DNA of 64,000 nucleotides. It comes from Pseudobacteroides sp. GTDB taxonomy: Bacteria; Bacillota; Clostridia; Acetivibrionales; DSM-2933. The stretch spans positions 55,616 to 119,615 of the forward strand of contig NZ_DATCTU010000045.1 of NCBI RefSeq assembly GCF_036567765.1, read 5' to 3'. This document shows, piece by piece, positions 45,095-54,622 of the stretch. The notes under the pieces were generated by a model that was given only the letters and a program-made list of their open reading frames with translations, was not told the origin of the DNA and did no database searches. Made by a program: the position numbers and the translations under genes. The first letter of the stretch is position 1, and every line of letters starts with the position of its first letter.

Positions 45095-45181
45095 TAAGAG
45101 ATTAATCACTTTTTATTAATGATGTTTAATAAATAATTATTTTGGGAAAACATAAACAATAACGGTTAAGGAGAAAATGCT

Positions 45182-46372
45182 ATGGGAGAAAAACTTATAT
45201 ATATGGATCATGCTGCAACGACTTATGTTAAACCTGAGGTAGTTGAAGCTATGACTCCATTTTTTACTAATAGCTTCGGCAATGCTTCTTCCATATATAC
45301 AATTGGAAGAGAGAGCAAAAAGGCGATAGAAGAGTCAAGAGAAAAGGTGGCTGATGCAATCGGTGCCCAGGCAAGAGAGATATTTTTTACGGGATCCGGG
45401 ACCGAAGCAGACAATTGGGCTATCAAAGGCGTAGCATATGCAAATAAAGCTAGGGGAAACCACATTATAACGACAAGTATTGAACATCATGCTGTTCTTC
45501 ATACATGCCAGTATCTCGAAAATGACGGCTTTGAGGTAACATATCTGCCTGTTGATGAGTTCGGGCTTGTGACACCCCAGCAGGTTGCCGATGCGATACG
45601 GCCAAACACCATACTTATAACAATAATGTTTGCAAATAACGAAATCGGAACTGTGCAGCCAATTGCAGAAATAGGGAAGATTGCAAGGGAAAAGGGAATA
45701 TATTTCCACACTGATGCTGTTCAGGCCATTGGTAATATACATGTAAATGTAAAGGAAATGAATATTGATCTCATGTCAATTTCATCCCATAAGTTCTATG
45801 GGCCAAAGGGAGTAGGTGCACTCTATGTAAGAAAGGGAGTAAAGCTTGTTTCCTTTATACATGGGGGTGCCCAGGAGAGAGGAAGAAGAGCCAGTACAGA
45901 AAACATACCGGGTATCGTCGGATTTGGTAAGGCAATTGAGCTTGCAACGGCCAATCTTGATGAATACAATAAAAAGATTATGGCATTAAGGGATAGGACC
46001 ATAGAAGAGGTAATGAAAAAAATACCTTTTGTAAAATTAAACGGACACAGGGAAAAGAGATTACCTGGAAACGTGAATTTTTCATTTGAATTTATTGAGG
46101 GGGAATCACTCTTATTGATGCTTGATATGAAAGGCATTGCGGCTTCAAGCGGTTCAGCATGTACTTCCGGATCTTTAGATCCTTCCCATGTCCTATTAGC
46201 TATAGGTTTACCGCATGAAATAGCACATGGGTCATTGAGACTTACCTATGGTGAGGAAAACACCAATGAAGATGTTGATAAGCTGCTGGAAGTACTGCCT
46301 GTTATTGTTGAAAGATTGAGAGAAATGTCACCATTATATGAAAATGTGAAGAGAGGTAATAAAAATGTATAG
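45182..46372 (+). CDS. nifS: cysteine desulfurase NifS/IscS
   Basis: A 396-residue PLP enzyme that takes sulfur from L-cysteine for iron-sulfur clusters and tRNA thiolation. Motifs: YMDHAATTYVKPEV, TSIEHHAVLHTCQYL, NNEIGTVQPIAEIG, HTDAVQAIGNI, the PLP-Lys SISSHKFYGPKGVGAL and the active Cys in SSGSACTSGSLDPSHVL. Full length. Its stop overlaps the nifU start by 8 bp, so the sulfur donor and scaffold are translated together. AAGGAGAAAATGC gives a good RBS. Confidence 0.97.
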   Translation: MGEKLIYMDHAATTYVKPEVVEAMTPFFTNSFGNASSIYTIGRESKKAIEESREKVADAIGAQAREIFFTGSGTEADNWAIKGVAYANKARGNHIITTSIEHHAVLHTCQYLENDGFEVTYLPVDEFGLVTPQQVADAIRPNTILITIMFANNEIGTVQPIAEIGKIAREKGIYFHTDAVQAIGNIHVNVKEMNIDLMSISSHKFYGPKGVGALYVRKGVKLVSFIHGGAQERGRRASTENIPGIVGFGKAIELATANLDEYNKKIMALRDRTIEEVMKKIPFVKLNGHREKRLPGNVNFSFEFIEGESLLLMLDMKGIAASSGSACTSGSLDPSHVLLAIGLPHEIAHGSLRLTYGEENTNEDVDKLLEVLPVIVERLREMSPLYENVKRGNKNV

Positions 46373-46823
46373 CGATAAAGTTATGGATCATTTTATGAAC
46401 CCTAGAAATGTAGGGGAGATTGAAGATGCTGACGGAGTTGGTCAAGTAGGTAATGCTAAATGCGGAGACATAATGAAAATGTATCTTAAGATAGATAATG
46501 GTGTGATAGTAGATGCTAAATTCAAGACATTTGGGTGCGGTGCTGCTGTTGCAACCAGTAGTATGTCTACTGAGCTTGTTGTAGGAAAGACTATTGAAGA
46601 AGCCCTTCAGATCACAAACAAGGCTGTGGCTGAAGCGTTGGATGGACTTCCGCCTGCAAAGATGCACTGTTCAAATCTGGCAGAAGAAGCAATAAGGGCT
46701 GCTATTGAAGATTATAAGAGGAAAAACGGATTATTGGATGAATGTGATTCGGCTTCTGCTTGCGGAAGGCGTTGTGATGATATACATCATGATCACCACG
46801 AGCACGATGAAGACGACGAATGA
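46365..46823 (+). CDS. nifU: iron-sulfur scaffold protein NifU/IscU with His-rich tail
   Basis: A 152-residue IscU/NifU N-domain scaffold on which clusters are assembled with sulfur from NifS. The three conserved Cys are in GNAKCGDIMK, TFGCGAAVATSS and AKMHCSNLAEEA. After the domain there is an unusual tail with two more Cys (SACGRRC) and a His/Asp/Glu-rich end HHDHHEHDEDDE, which may bind metal (inference). It lacks the C-terminal NifU thioredoxin-like domain. Its start overlaps nifS. Confidence 0.95.
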   Translation: MYSDKVMDHFMNPRNVGEIEDADGVGQVGNAKCGDIMKMYLKIDNGVIVDAKFKTFGCGAAVATSSMSTELVVGKTIEEALQITNKAVAEALDGLPPAKMHCSNLAEEAIRAAIEDYKRKNGLLDECDSASACGRRCDDIHHDHHEHDEDDE

Positions 46824-46851
46824 TATAATGGGAAAGGCAGCATAAGCTATA

Positions 46852-47931
46852 ATGGATAAGAAAAAGGTAATGTTGGGTATGAGCGGCGGTGTTGACAGTT
46901 CTGTAGCAGCCGCTTGTCTTTTGGAAAAAGGATATGATGTAATAGGGGTTACCATGCAAATTTGGCCTGATATGGATGAGGACAGGCAAAAGAGCGAGGG
47001 CGGCTGTTGCTCTTTATCAGCGGTGGATGATGCGAGATGGGTAGCAAACAAGCTTGGAATACCATATTATGTTATGAACTTCAAAAGTGTTTTTGAAAAA
47101 AAGGTTATTGACTACTTTGTAAACGAATACATAAGCGGAAGGACTCCAAACCCATGTATTGCCTGCAATAGGCATGTAAAGTTTGAAGAAATGCTGGGGA
47201 AAGCCAAATCTATGGGAATAGACTATATAGCAACAGGTCACTATGCCAGGATTGAATATGACTCAGATAGAAAGAGATACCTTCTTAAAAAATCAGCTAC
47301 AAGTGCAAAGGATCAAACCTATGCACTCTATACAATGACGCAGGATCAACTTGCTCATACTTTGATGCCGATAGGTGAATACACAAAGGATCAGGTCAGG
47401 GAAATGGCAAAGGAAATAGGCCTTGCTGTAGCCTCAAAGCCTGACAGCCAGGAAATATGCTTTGTTGAAGACAATGATTACGGTAGATTTATAGAAGAGA
47501 AGAACGGTACCAAAATCAAGCCAGGGAACTTTGTGGATATTGACGGAAATGTTTTAGGGAGGCACAAAGGGATTGTCCACTACACTGTAGGACAAAGGAA
47601 GGGACTTGGTATAGCATTTGGAAAGCCCATGTTTGTTGTGGGGATTGATACTAACAAAAACCAGGTTATATTAGGTGAGGGAAATCAGGTTTTCAGAGAT
47701 TCGCTTACAGCATTTGACCTAAACTTTATTTCCATAGAAGGCCTTGACGGTGAGATGAGGGTAAGTGCAAAAATCAGGTATTCAGCAAAGGAAGCACCTG
47801 CTGTAATCAGCCCTTTAGAAGGCGGACGGGTCAAGGTTTTGTTTGACACTCCCCAAAGAGCTGTTACACCGGGCCAATCGGTTGTTTTCTATGATGGGGA
47901 TACAGTTGTTGGCGGAGGAGTTATTGAATAA
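46852..47931 (+). CDS. mnmA: tRNA-specific 2-thiouridylase MnmA
   Basis: A 359-residue PP-loop enzyme that adds sulfur to U34 of tRNA(Lys,Glu,Gln). PP-loop [12 protein letters not shown] (about 8-19); the catalytic Cys pair is in [14 protein letters not shown] and [13 protein letters not shown]; the tRNA-binding beta-barrel occupies the C-terminal third. Located 28 bp after nifU, it takes sulfur from NifS directly or through relays, which explains the operon. A hairpin follows. Confidence 0.97.
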   Translation: MDKKKVMLGMSGGVDSSVAAACLLEKGYDVIGVTMQIWPDMDEDRQKSEGGCCSLSAVDDARWVANKLGIPYYVMNFKSVFEKKVIDYFVNEYISGRTPNPCIACNRHVKFEEMLGKAKSMGIDYIATGHYARIEYDSDRKRYLLKKSATSAKDQTYALYTMTQDQLAHTLMPIGEYTKDQVREMAKEIGLAVASKPDSQEICFVEDNDYGRFIEEKNGTKIKPGNFVDIDGNVLGRHKGIVHYTVGQRKGLGIAFGKPMFVVGIDTNKNQVILGEGNQVFRDSLTAFDLNFISIEGLDGEMRVSAKIRYSAKEAPAVISPLEGGRVKVLFDTPQRAVTPGQSVVFYDGDTVVGGGVIE

Positions 47932-47935
47932 AAAG

Positions 47936-47966
47936 TTGGAAAAAATCGCTATGTGATTTTTTCCAA
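47936..47966. terminator. terminator between mnmA and hisJ
   Basis: TTGGAAAAAATC (47936-47947) pairs perfectly with GATTTTTTCCAA (47955-47966), 7-nt loop. It lies between convergent genes and overlaps the 3' end of hisJ. Confidence 0.75.
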
Positions 47967-48755
47967 TACAGGTTTTCTATTTTCATAATGTGCAATATAA
48001 TTAAAGCCTATATCAGATAAGGCTTTTTTTATTTCAGCGAAATTCCAAGCGATATGCTCAGGTGTATGTGCATCAGAGCCTGTTGTGATAATTTCCCCTC
48101 CAAGCTCTCTATATCTTTTAATTATATCCAGGTCGGGGATAGGTGTTCCTAATGTGCGGTAGCCGGAGGTATTGATTTCAATTCCCTTGCCTTTTTCAAT
48201 AACTCCCTTTAAAATGCTGTCCAATATGTCGCTATAATCATCATATTTTAGAGATTTGTCGTCATAATTGCAGTATCTCCTTATATAGCCGATATGCCCT
48301 ATAACGTCAAAATCGTCAAAGTTGTTCAGTCCATTGAGAATTTCAGAGAGATACCTGTTAAATGCAGTCTTTTTGTCAGGATTGCACCTAAAGTATTCTC
48401 CGTAATAAGGATCAATCCCTCCTATAACATGTATTGAAGCGATAACAAAATCAAAGTCGTATTTTTTTACCACTTCACCTGTAGCATCAATTACATGAGG
48501 CTGCAAGCCTACCTCAATACCTTTTAGCACCTTTAAACGGGAAGAGAATGAGGATTTAAGGCCATCCATAGTCTTTGAGTACTCATCGAAATCAATTAGG
48601 AATTTGATGTCGAAGTTCGGATAATCTATGTCAAGATGATCTGTGAAGGCAATACCTGCCAAGCCTTTGTCAATAGCTGTGACGCAGGCAATATTTGTAT
48701 CCGTTTCGCTGTCACCGGAAAATGAACTGTGAACGTGTGAATCAAACATTTTCAT
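47949..48755 (-). CDS. hisJ: PHP-domain histidinol-phosphatase (HisJ type)
   Basis: A 268-residue PHP-fold phosphatase with the motif series DSHVHSSFSGDS (metal His), FTDHLDIDYPNF, a mid-chain Glu/His set (KGIEVGL, ASIHVIGG), IGHIGYIRRYC and TTGSDAHTPEHIAWNF. HisJ converts L-histidinol phosphate to histidinol. ATG48755 is preferred: AAAGGA sits 8 bases before it, and the longer frame would run across the terminator of the upstream gene. No other his gene is in the window, so a related phosphatase role is possible. Confidence 0.85.
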   Translation of the reverse strand: MKMFDSHVHSSFSGDSETDTNIACVTAIDKGLAGIAFTDHLDIDYPNFDIKFLIDFDEYSKTMDGLKSSFSSRLKVLKGIEVGLQPHVIDATGEVVKKYDFDFVIASIHVIGGIDPYYGEYFRCNPDKKTAFNRYLSEILNGLNNFDDFDVIGHIGYIRRYCNYDDKSLKYDDYSDILDSILKGVIEKGKGIEINTSGYRTLGTPIPDLDIIKRYRELGGEIITTGSDAHTPEHIAWNFAEIKKALSDIGFNYIAHYENRKPVLEKIT

Positions 48756-48796
48756 AAGCAAATCCTTTCTATGCAAGACTAAAAACAGTTTATCAA

Positions 48797-48827
48797 AAAA
48801 TGGAACTACGTTTTGTAGTTCCATTTT
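48797..48827 (-). terminator. terminator of the prsA-like gene
   Basis: AAAATGGAACTAC (48797-48809) pairs perfectly with GTAGTTCCATTTT (48815-48827). On the minus strand it is followed by a T-rich run. Confidence 0.85.
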
Positions 48828-48840
48828 GGTAACGTGTTAT

Positions 48841-49890
48841 TTAGATTTGAACATTATCTATGGCAGCCTGATCTTTTGTAAGGCTGTATTCCTTTTCGGT
48901 TTTCCACTTATCAATCTTGGCCTTTATGCTCTCTGACTGAAGGGTTGCTCTAATATTTTCCTTTTCATTTTCGAAGTAGGTACCAGATTTGATAAACTTA
49001 ATAATATGGTATCCATGTATGCTTTTAACCATTCCTATGTCGCCTTCTTTTACACTGGGGTTAAACGCAAAGTCTTCAAACTCTTGAACCATTTGATTCT
49101 TTCCAAAGGAATATTGTCCGTTCTTATCCTTTGAGCCCGGGTCTTCCGAATACTGCTTGACCAGAGCATCAAAGTCTTCACCTGCTTTTGCCTTGCTCAA
49201 AATATCATTTGCAAGCTTTTCTTTTTCTTTAAGCTTATCGGCTGGAAGCGGCTGATTTGTGGCTTGATCCTTAGTCATGACAAGCACATGTTTAACTGTT
49301 CTCATTTCAGTGTTATATTTAGGCTCGTCCTTACCATAGCGAGCCTTTATTTGTTCATCAGTGACGTTCATACCTTTGACTATATCACCAGCATATTTGT
49401 TATATGCAAGATAGTAGTCCTTATAAATTGCCTCGTATTCATCGATGGATACACTGAACTTTTCCTTTACCTTCTTGTCAGCATCCTCTCTCTTGCCGGC
49501 ACCTTCCGACTGAATAAGCTCGTCAACAGTTGCTTTTATTTGGGTCAAGTCAGCTTCTTCCAATTTATACTTTTCTTTCTTTGCATTTATTAAAAGTATC
49601 TTTAACTCATGAAGCTTGTCAATAGCCTTATTTTTTGCTATCGTCTTACGTGGTTCATTTCCTTCCTTACCATCCCAGAACGCCTTCTTTGCTACTGCAT
49701 CCTTATCTGCAACACCGCCTGTACCTTCCATATCCATCTTTACCAGTCCAAGAAAGAACTTGTACTCAGTTGATGTAACCTTTTCGTTTCCAACATCTGC
49801 AACAGAATCAGAAAGTTTTGAAGAGCATGCTGCAAGATTGAAAACAATCAGTAAACTCATTAAAACCAGAAAAACTCTTGATGACTTCAT
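48841..49890 (-). CDS. prsA: PrsA-like peptidyl-prolyl isomerase lipoprotein
   Basis: A 349-residue exported lipoprotein. Signal with lipobox LAAC (Cys22), an N-terminal SurA-like helical chaperone domain, and a parvulin PPIase domain (about 205-300: RTVKHVLVMTKD, AKAGEDFDALVKQYSEDPGSK, FEDFAFNPSVKEGDIGMVKSIHGYHIIKFI). It folds exported proteins outside the membrane. The C-terminal helix may swap with the N-domain. It is transcribed alone; the 377-bp upstream gap holds inverted repeats at 50069. Confidence 0.92.
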   Translation of the reverse strand: MKSSRVFLVLMSLLIVFNLAACSSKLSDSVADVGNEKVTSTEYKFFLGLVKMDMEGTGGVADKDAVAKKAFWDGKEGNEPRKTIAKNKAIDKLHELKILLINAKKEKYKLEEADLTQIKATVDELIQSEGAGKREDADKKVKEKFSVSIDEYEAIYKDYYLAYNKYAGDIVKGMNVTDEQIKARYGKDEPKYNTEMRTVKHVLVMTKDQATNQPLPADKLKEKEKLANDILSKAKAGEDFDALVKQYSEDPGSKDKNGQYSFGKNQMVQEFEDFAFNPSVKEGDIGMVKSIHGYHIIKFIKSGTYFENEKENIRATLQSESIKAKIDKWKTEKEYSLTKDQAAIDNVQI

Positions 49891-50266
49891 AAATTACCCC
49901 CGTTTTTAAATTTATATATCTATGATAGACACAATATTGTCAGTTGAATGATTAAAATATTATTTCGAAATTGCAAGCTTGTACAATAATAAGCTTTAAA
50001 TATCTGTAAGCTTACAAATGATGAAAACTATATTTTATTTATTCCTGACATAATAAAAGTGATCAACCTTTACATTTGTCTGTCGTAAATCCTTACAGAC
50101 CATACGCTTCGACAAATGTAAGATTAATTACACTTTTTGTATATTAAAAATGATAAATGCTTAACACTTTTAATATAGTTACATTATAAACGAAAAAATA
50201 ATAATTAGAAATAGAAAAAGATAACTTTTTATATAATATTTAAAATTAGCTCTGCCTTAGAGCATA
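49891..50266. other. intergenic region with nested inverted repeats
   Basis: Contains TTACATTTGTC (50070-50080) and GACAAATGTAA (50111-50121), perfect arms 30 nt apart. Within and overlapping them are GTCTGT (50078-50083) and ACAGAC (50095-50100). The two hairpins exclude each other because both use GTC at 50078-50080. No T-run follows, so it is not a normal terminator. No gene is seen. Confidence 0.55.
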
Positions 50267-51472
50267 TTAATCCAATACATATACATTAACAACCTGAACG
50301 CCGAATTTCCTAGCAAGGCTGTTAACTGTGCGATCTCCAGGGCTGTCTTCCCCAAAGAAGATATCAATTTTATTTCCTTTTATTTTACTTCCTGTATCTT
50401 CTGCAATATAAATCCCGTTTAAATTTTTATAAGCTTCAGGGAATGATATATATACCTTGCTTCTTAAAGGAATAATACTCGGGTCAACAGCAATGGTTCT
50501 ACCTATTGTAGCTCTCGTTCCCGTTTTGGTAATCCCATAAGCAGGGTGGGAAGGACTTTTGCCGCAGCTTTTAACAGATAAATCATATGCGGTGGCCACC
50601 ATTTGCATTTTTGTACTGCTGCTTTTTATGATGTCACTCGTATCCTCCCTTTGCTCGGCAGACCTTGAAATAATACTCTTTGGTGCTTTTGATGCAGCGT
50701 TTTTATTTGTTTTAGTACTTGAGTCAGCAGCTTTCTTTTTATTTTCAGAGGATAAAATGTTATTCAGGGCATTTTTATCAATTACCTTATTTTTAGCATT
50801 GTTTGTAGAATATATATCATAATAGCTGTAAAAATTATAATCTGACATAATTTGATTGTCAAATACAGGCTTTTTATTTTCAGTCAGCGGCCCAATCTCA
50901 TTATCCAAGTTGACTGAAACAACCGATTTGCAATCTGCAGCAGTATATATTGCATCTGAACCTGTAGTTGTTGCAATATTATTGAATATCACAATAGAGC
51001 CAATAACAATAAAAACTGGCACAGGTATAATAAATTTGTGTTTTTTTACAAACAATAGTAAAACTGTCGGATCAATATCCTCTTTATATATTCTTCGAGA
51101 TAAGTCCGATAGCTTCCCAAAATTAATTTTAGAGGGTATCAATCCCCTGTGATCTATGCTTTTAAGATAGGAAGTAGCTTCGGATACTGTATTGAAGCAC
51201 TTCTTTTTGACAGTAATGCCAGCCTTTTTTAGCTTATGGATATAATCTAAAATTGAAGAAGTAGAATTATTCAAGCGGCTTAGAAAATTATCAAGGATAC
51301 TTGAAGTCGATATTTCTTCTTCTGCACTCTTTAGTATATCCTCCAGGACGTCGGGACAACTTAAATTTGATATGTTTTCATTGCTTATAAATCTGGATAA
51401 ATATTTGGTGCTTTTACTGTCGGCTGCATTTGAATTATTATTGCTATGAGTACTGCTAAATTCCTTATTCAC
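50267..51472 (-). CDS. membrane protein with C-terminal 3D domain
   Basis: A 401-residue protein with a cytoplasmic N-terminus of about 145 residues, one membrane helix (about 150-170, FIIPVPVFIVIGSIVIFNN), a Ser/Lys-rich spacer and a C-terminal 3D domain (about 290-401). The three Asp that name the domain are in TIAVDPSIIPL, AEDTGS and KIDIFFGEDSPGD. Related domains are found in murein hydrolases of the MltA/Rpf/YuiC type, so peptidoglycan cleavage is likely. The long cytoplasmic N-part has no match that I know. It is preceded by a MITE-like element. Confidence 0.85.
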   Translation of the reverse strand: MNKEFSSTHSNNNSNAADSKSTKYLSRFISNENISNLSCPDVLEDILKSAEEEISTSSILDNFLSRLNNSTSSILDYIHKLKKAGITVKKKCFNTVSEATSYLKSIDHRGLIPSKINFGKLSDLSRRIYKEDIDPTVLLLFVKKHKFIIPVPVFIVIGSIVIFNNIATTTGSDAIYTAADCKSVVSVNLDNEIGPLTENKKPVFDNQIMSDYNFYSYYDIYSTNNAKNKVIDKNALNNILSSENKKKAADSSTKTNKNAASKAPKSIISRSAEQREDTSDIIKSSSTKMQMVATAYDLSVKSCGKSPSHPAYGITKTGTRATIGRTIAVDPSIIPLRSKVYISFPEAYKNLNGIYIAEDTGSKIKGNKIDIFFGEDSPGDRTVNSLARKFGVQVVNVYVLD

Positions 51473-51509
51473 TCGAAAACCTCCATAATACTAAGTGTTG
51501 GAATAATAT

Positions 51510-51612
51510 TAGGGCATGAATGAAAAATTACTTCCGTTTTTGAGCGGGTGTTGACGAGTTAAGTCAACATATGAGCGAAATTTATAGCGGAAGTTATTTT
51601 TGACCATGACTA
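51510..51612. repeat. MITE-like element, family 1, full copy B
   Basis: About 103 bp, TTAGGGCATGAATGAAAAAT to TTTTTGACCATGACTAA, with the same ATTACTTCCG / CGGAAGTTAT inner ends and the TGTTGAC-GAGTTAA-GTCAACA centre as copy A at 19848. The two copies agree at about nine positions in ten. Confidence 0.85.
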
Positions 51613-51895
51613 AACTTAATTTTTGGATATGTTTTCTTTTGTAAAAATTTTAAATATAATAAATATTATAAAACATATTTACCAGTTTTTAAAGTATTTT
51701 TTTCCTTGGAATTATTTTTTAAGGCCATAATGAAAAAATACTGTACAAATCGGACAAAACTGAACAAAGAAAGCTTATTGACCGTATCAGTACTCTTTGC
51801 TAAAATTATAATTATTAAAGATTAATTAGAGAATTCAAGGGATATTTTTGGGGATTGAACTTGAAATTGACATAGTGTTGTCAATGGGGGGCTTT
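51613..51895. other. intergenic stretch before the YcgR-like gene
   Basis: A/T-rich, about 280 bp. TTGACA at 51867 lies too close to the start to serve as a -35 box with a clear -10. No gene is seen. Confidence 0.4.
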
Positions 51896-52627
51896 ATGTA
51901 TAGCAGTTTTAATATTAGAATGAGTAAACTGTTTAAAAAAAAGGAAGATGACCTTCCTTTCAGACCTGGCACAGTTGTGAGTATTAAGCATGAGATTTTT
52001 CCGGAACCGGTTTTAAGTCTTGTACAGGAGACAGATGGGAAATATCTTTATATTGCTTATCCAAAAGAATTTAAAAGTTATAGTATTCAGTTGGGTGATC
52101 CCATTTGCTGCAGGATTAAAAATATTGACTGTGAATATTTGATAGAGAGCAGTATAAATAATATCAGCATTGTATATCCTGCATATTTACGGGTGTTTGT
52201 TGATAAATTTACTAGGTTTGATAATAAACGGGAAACCAAGCGGTATAATGTTGACATGTGTTCAAAAGTATCGGTTATAAGTGAAGATAATTGCATCATT
52301 AAAAATGATATAAAGCTGTATGTAAAGGATTTAAGCCTTGGAGGATTATATGGCATTATTCCTAAGAAAAATCTTGAAGGAATTAGCAACAGATATTCTC
52401 TGAATCTTAACTTAAATGCAGGTTTTGGCCAAAACATTAAATTTGATGCTGAGATAGTCAGAATAATAAATAGGGAACTATCCAATGAGGTTGGTATCAA
52501 AATTAAATACATTGACGATGAAAATAGCAAGATTCTAGAGTCTCTTATAAGAAAACTGGAAAGCGAAACGGGATCCAAGTTGGTCAAATATCTAGTGAAT
52601 GGTGAAAGAATAAAGGTCTGTGATTAA
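51896..52627 (+). CDS. YcgR-like flagellar-brake-type PilZ protein
   Basis: A 243-residue two-domain protein. The N-terminal YcgR_2-type domain (about 20-110, PFRPGTVVSIKHE, IQLGDPICCRI) is followed by a PilZ domain (about 110-230) with RETKRYNVD (RxxxR) and KDLSLGGLYG (DxSxxG), the cyclic di-GMP contacts. In flagellated bacteria such proteins slow motor rotation. No flagellar gene is in the window, so the target could lie elsewhere. ATG51896 is taken because GGGGGG lies just upstream. Confidence 0.85.
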   Translation: MYSSFNIRMSKLFKKKEDDLPFRPGTVVSIKHEIFPEPVLSLVQETDGKYLYIAYPKEFKSYSIQLGDPICCRIKNIDCEYLIESSINNISIVYPAYLRVFVDKFTRFDNKRETKRYNVDMCSKVSVISEDNCIIKNDIKLYVKDLSLGGLYGIIPKKNLEGISNRYSLNLNLNAGFGQNIKFDAEIVRIINRELSNEVGIKIKYIDDENSKILESLIRKLESETGSKLVKYLVNGERIKVCD

Positions 52628-52642
52628 ATCACGGACCTTTTT
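52612..52642. terminator. convergent terminator
   Basis: GGTCtGTGATT pairs with AATCACgGACC, followed by T5 on the + side and a T-rich run (from AAA at 52612) on the minus side. It contains the stop codon of the PilZ gene and ends the VanW gene. Confidence 0.85.
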
Positions 52643-53552
52643 CTATAATACAGGGGAAGGGTGAATAATTGCTTATACCCATTTCTTTATTTGTTACTGT
52701 TCCATCCTCCTGTTCGATAACAAGGGATGACTTGATAACGGCACCATCCATTCCATCAATCAATACTTTTTCATACCCTTTAGGCATTGAGGGGTTTACC
52801 TTATACACCCTTTGTGCCGGTGTTTTTTTCAATACCTCATGGCACCAGCTGATAGAGGGCGGCTCTTTTGTTCCGTAAAAGCCTATATACAGTATATTAT
52901 CAATTCCCTGTGCCCAAATCATCACGTTGCTGTCTGAATCGTTTTTGAATTTTAAATCCTTATTCCCATAAGATACTGTTGCATCCTGGCCATAGGGAAC
53001 ATATGGCACTGGCATGCTGTGGTTATGTCTTTCTACAATCTTAAGGTTACTTAACACACAAACATTATAAAGGGTCGAGGCAATCTTGCAAACTCCGCCG
53101 CCTATGGTAGTCGTGAGTTTGGAGCCTATATAGGTGGGGCCCTTCTGAAATCCTCTTTCTTCAGTATAAGGACCTATGGTTCCGTTTTGAGAAAATATCT
53201 GTCCAGGCTGTAAAACCGTACCGCAGAGCATTCTAGCTGCCAGGTGAACATTGAATTCCTCACCCGGCAGCGGGTCCTTCAGTACTGTTCTGTATGCACC
53301 CATTAAAATGGGGGTATTATTAAGTTCCTTGGATTTTATAAATTCTAACTCAAAATCCCAGGGAAGATTTGTTTCTGGGCCTGATGCCAGAGGGGAATTG
53401 TTGTTTTGAGATACTATTATATCCTCAGTTTTTTCAATTTCCTCATTTGTGTATGACAAGTTCCCTATGTTTAAAAAACAAAATCCTACTACAACAAAAA
53501 TACTAAAAATCTTAACAATAAATAAAATGTTTTTTTTCAAATTAATAACCAC
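52629..53552 (-). CDS. VanW-family protein
   Basis: A 307-residue protein with an N-terminal membrane anchor (about 8-27) and an extracellular VanW domain: NVHLAARMLCGTVLQPGQIFS, GPYTEERGFQKGPTYIG, TTIGGGVCKIASTLYN and RHNHSMPVPYVPYGQDATVSYG. VanW proteins accompany some glycopeptide-resistance and cell-wall clusters, but the function is unproven; no van gene is nearby. It is divergent from sodA. Confidence 0.92.
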   Translation of the reverse strand: MVINLKKNILFIVKIFSIFVVVGFCFLNIGNLSYTNEEIEKTEDIIVSQNNNSPLASGPETNLPWDFELEFIKSKELNNTPILMGAYRTVLKDPLPGEEFNVHLAARMLCGTVLQPGQIFSQNGTIGPYTEERGFQKGPTYIGSKLTTTIGGGVCKIASTLYNVCVLSNLKIVERHNHSMPVPYVPYGQDATVSYGNKDLKFKNDSDSNVMIWAQGIDNILYIGFYGTKEPPSISWCHEVLKKTPAQRVYKVNPSMPKGYEKVLIDGMDGAVIKSSLVIEQEDGTVTNKEMGISNYSPFPCIIEKGP

Positions 53553-53755
53553 CCGGCTTGTGTTTTATTTGCAGATTAAAAGTGATTAATCTATAAATAT
53601 AGTGTTTGTAATTTGCAAAAAAATATAAGCAGGATTTTGATTAGACATTAATTTAAAGGATATATATAAGTATAAACTTTATTATATTAAAAGTGATATA
53701 ATCCTACGTTTTATTAATCATCATGACATGTCCGTAGGAGAAGGAGGATACAATT

Positions 53756-54364
53756 ATGAAACATACTTTACCTGAATTACCATATTCATATGATGCTTTA
53801 GAACCTTATATAGATTCACAAACCATGACAATACACCACACAAAACACCATGCTGCATATGTCAATAATTTGAATGCTGCCTTGGAGAAATATCCGGAAT
53901 ATCAGGAAAGGACCCTTAAGGAACTATTGACATCCCTCGATTCACTTCCACAAGATGTATATTGGGCAGTTAGAAATAATGCAGGAGGACATTACAATCA
54001 TACAATGTTTTGGAATACAATGGGTCAAAGTCAGGGAAGCGAACCTGAAGGAGTATTGAGAAAGAAAATTGAAGAAGCCTTTGGAAGCTTCGAAAACTTT
54101 AAGGATGTTTTTTCCAAAGCTGCTGTTTCCCGCTTTGGAAGCGGGTGGGCATGGCTTGTGGAAGATAAAGACGGCAAGTTCCAAGTGGTGTCAACTGCAA
54201 ATCAAGACAACCCTTTATCTGATGGCTTTAAACCTGTTCTAGGCCTGGATGTCTGGGAGCATGCTTATTATCTGAAGTACAATAACAGGCGTCCCGACTA
54301 TATCAGCGGATGGTGGAATGTTGTAGATTGGCAGAAGGTTGCGAAGATGTATGAGGAATCTTAA
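53756..54364 (+). CDS. sodA: superoxide dismutase (Fe/Mn type)
   Basis: A 202-residue Fe/Mn superoxide dismutase. Metal ligands: His27 in [12 protein letters not shown], His83 in HYNHTMFW, Asp and His in [12 protein letters not shown]. Other hallmarks are GSGWAWLV and the C-terminal [11 protein letters not shown]. The metal cannot be chosen safely by eye. AGGAGAAGGAGG precedes the ATG. In an anaerobe it protects against oxygen exposure. A BFD-like ferredoxin gene follows 27 bp later and is probably co-transcribed. Confidence 0.97.
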   Translation: MKHTLPELPYSYDALEPYIDSQTMTIHHTKHHAAYVNNLNAALEKYPEYQERTLKELLTSLDSLPQDVYWAVRNNAGGHYNHTMFWNTMGQSQGSEPEGVLRKKIEEAFGSFENFKDVFSKAAVSRFGSGWAWLVEDKDGKFQVVSTANQDNPLSDGFKPVLGLDVWEHAYYLKYNNRRPDYISGWWNVVDWQKVAKMYEES

Positions 54365-54391
54365 ATATAAAGCTATTGGAGGATTTTAGAA

Positions 54392-54595
54392 ATGACAGAT
54401 ATAAACCAGGAAATAATGGACAAATTGACCAAGGTTTGTTTGTGTAAAGTAGTTACCAGAGCTACAATGAAGAAGGTTATTAATGAAGGTGCCGATACCC
54501 TTGAAAAGGTGCAAAAAGCTACTGGTGCGGGTTCTGGCCCCTGTGGAGGAAGAAGATGCTCTCCTAAAATACTGGAACTGATTGAATCAAAATGA
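54392..54595 (+). CDS. small [2Fe-2S] BFD-like ferredoxin
   Basis: A 67-residue protein with the BFD fold and four Cys ligands in VCLCKV and GPCGGRRCSPKI (C-x-C ... C-x4-C). Bacterioferritin-associated ferredoxins accept or donate electrons for iron release. In Clostridia, free-standing BFD proteins beside sod or other redox genes are common, so a role in oxidative stress or iron handling is inferred. TTGGAGGATTT is the RBS. Confidence 0.88.
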   Translation: MTDINQEIMDKLTKVCLCKVVTRATMKKVINEGADTLEKVQKATGAGSGPCGGRRCSPKILELIESK

Positions 54596-54622
54596 AAATT
54601 GGAAATAAATGAAAATAGACTT

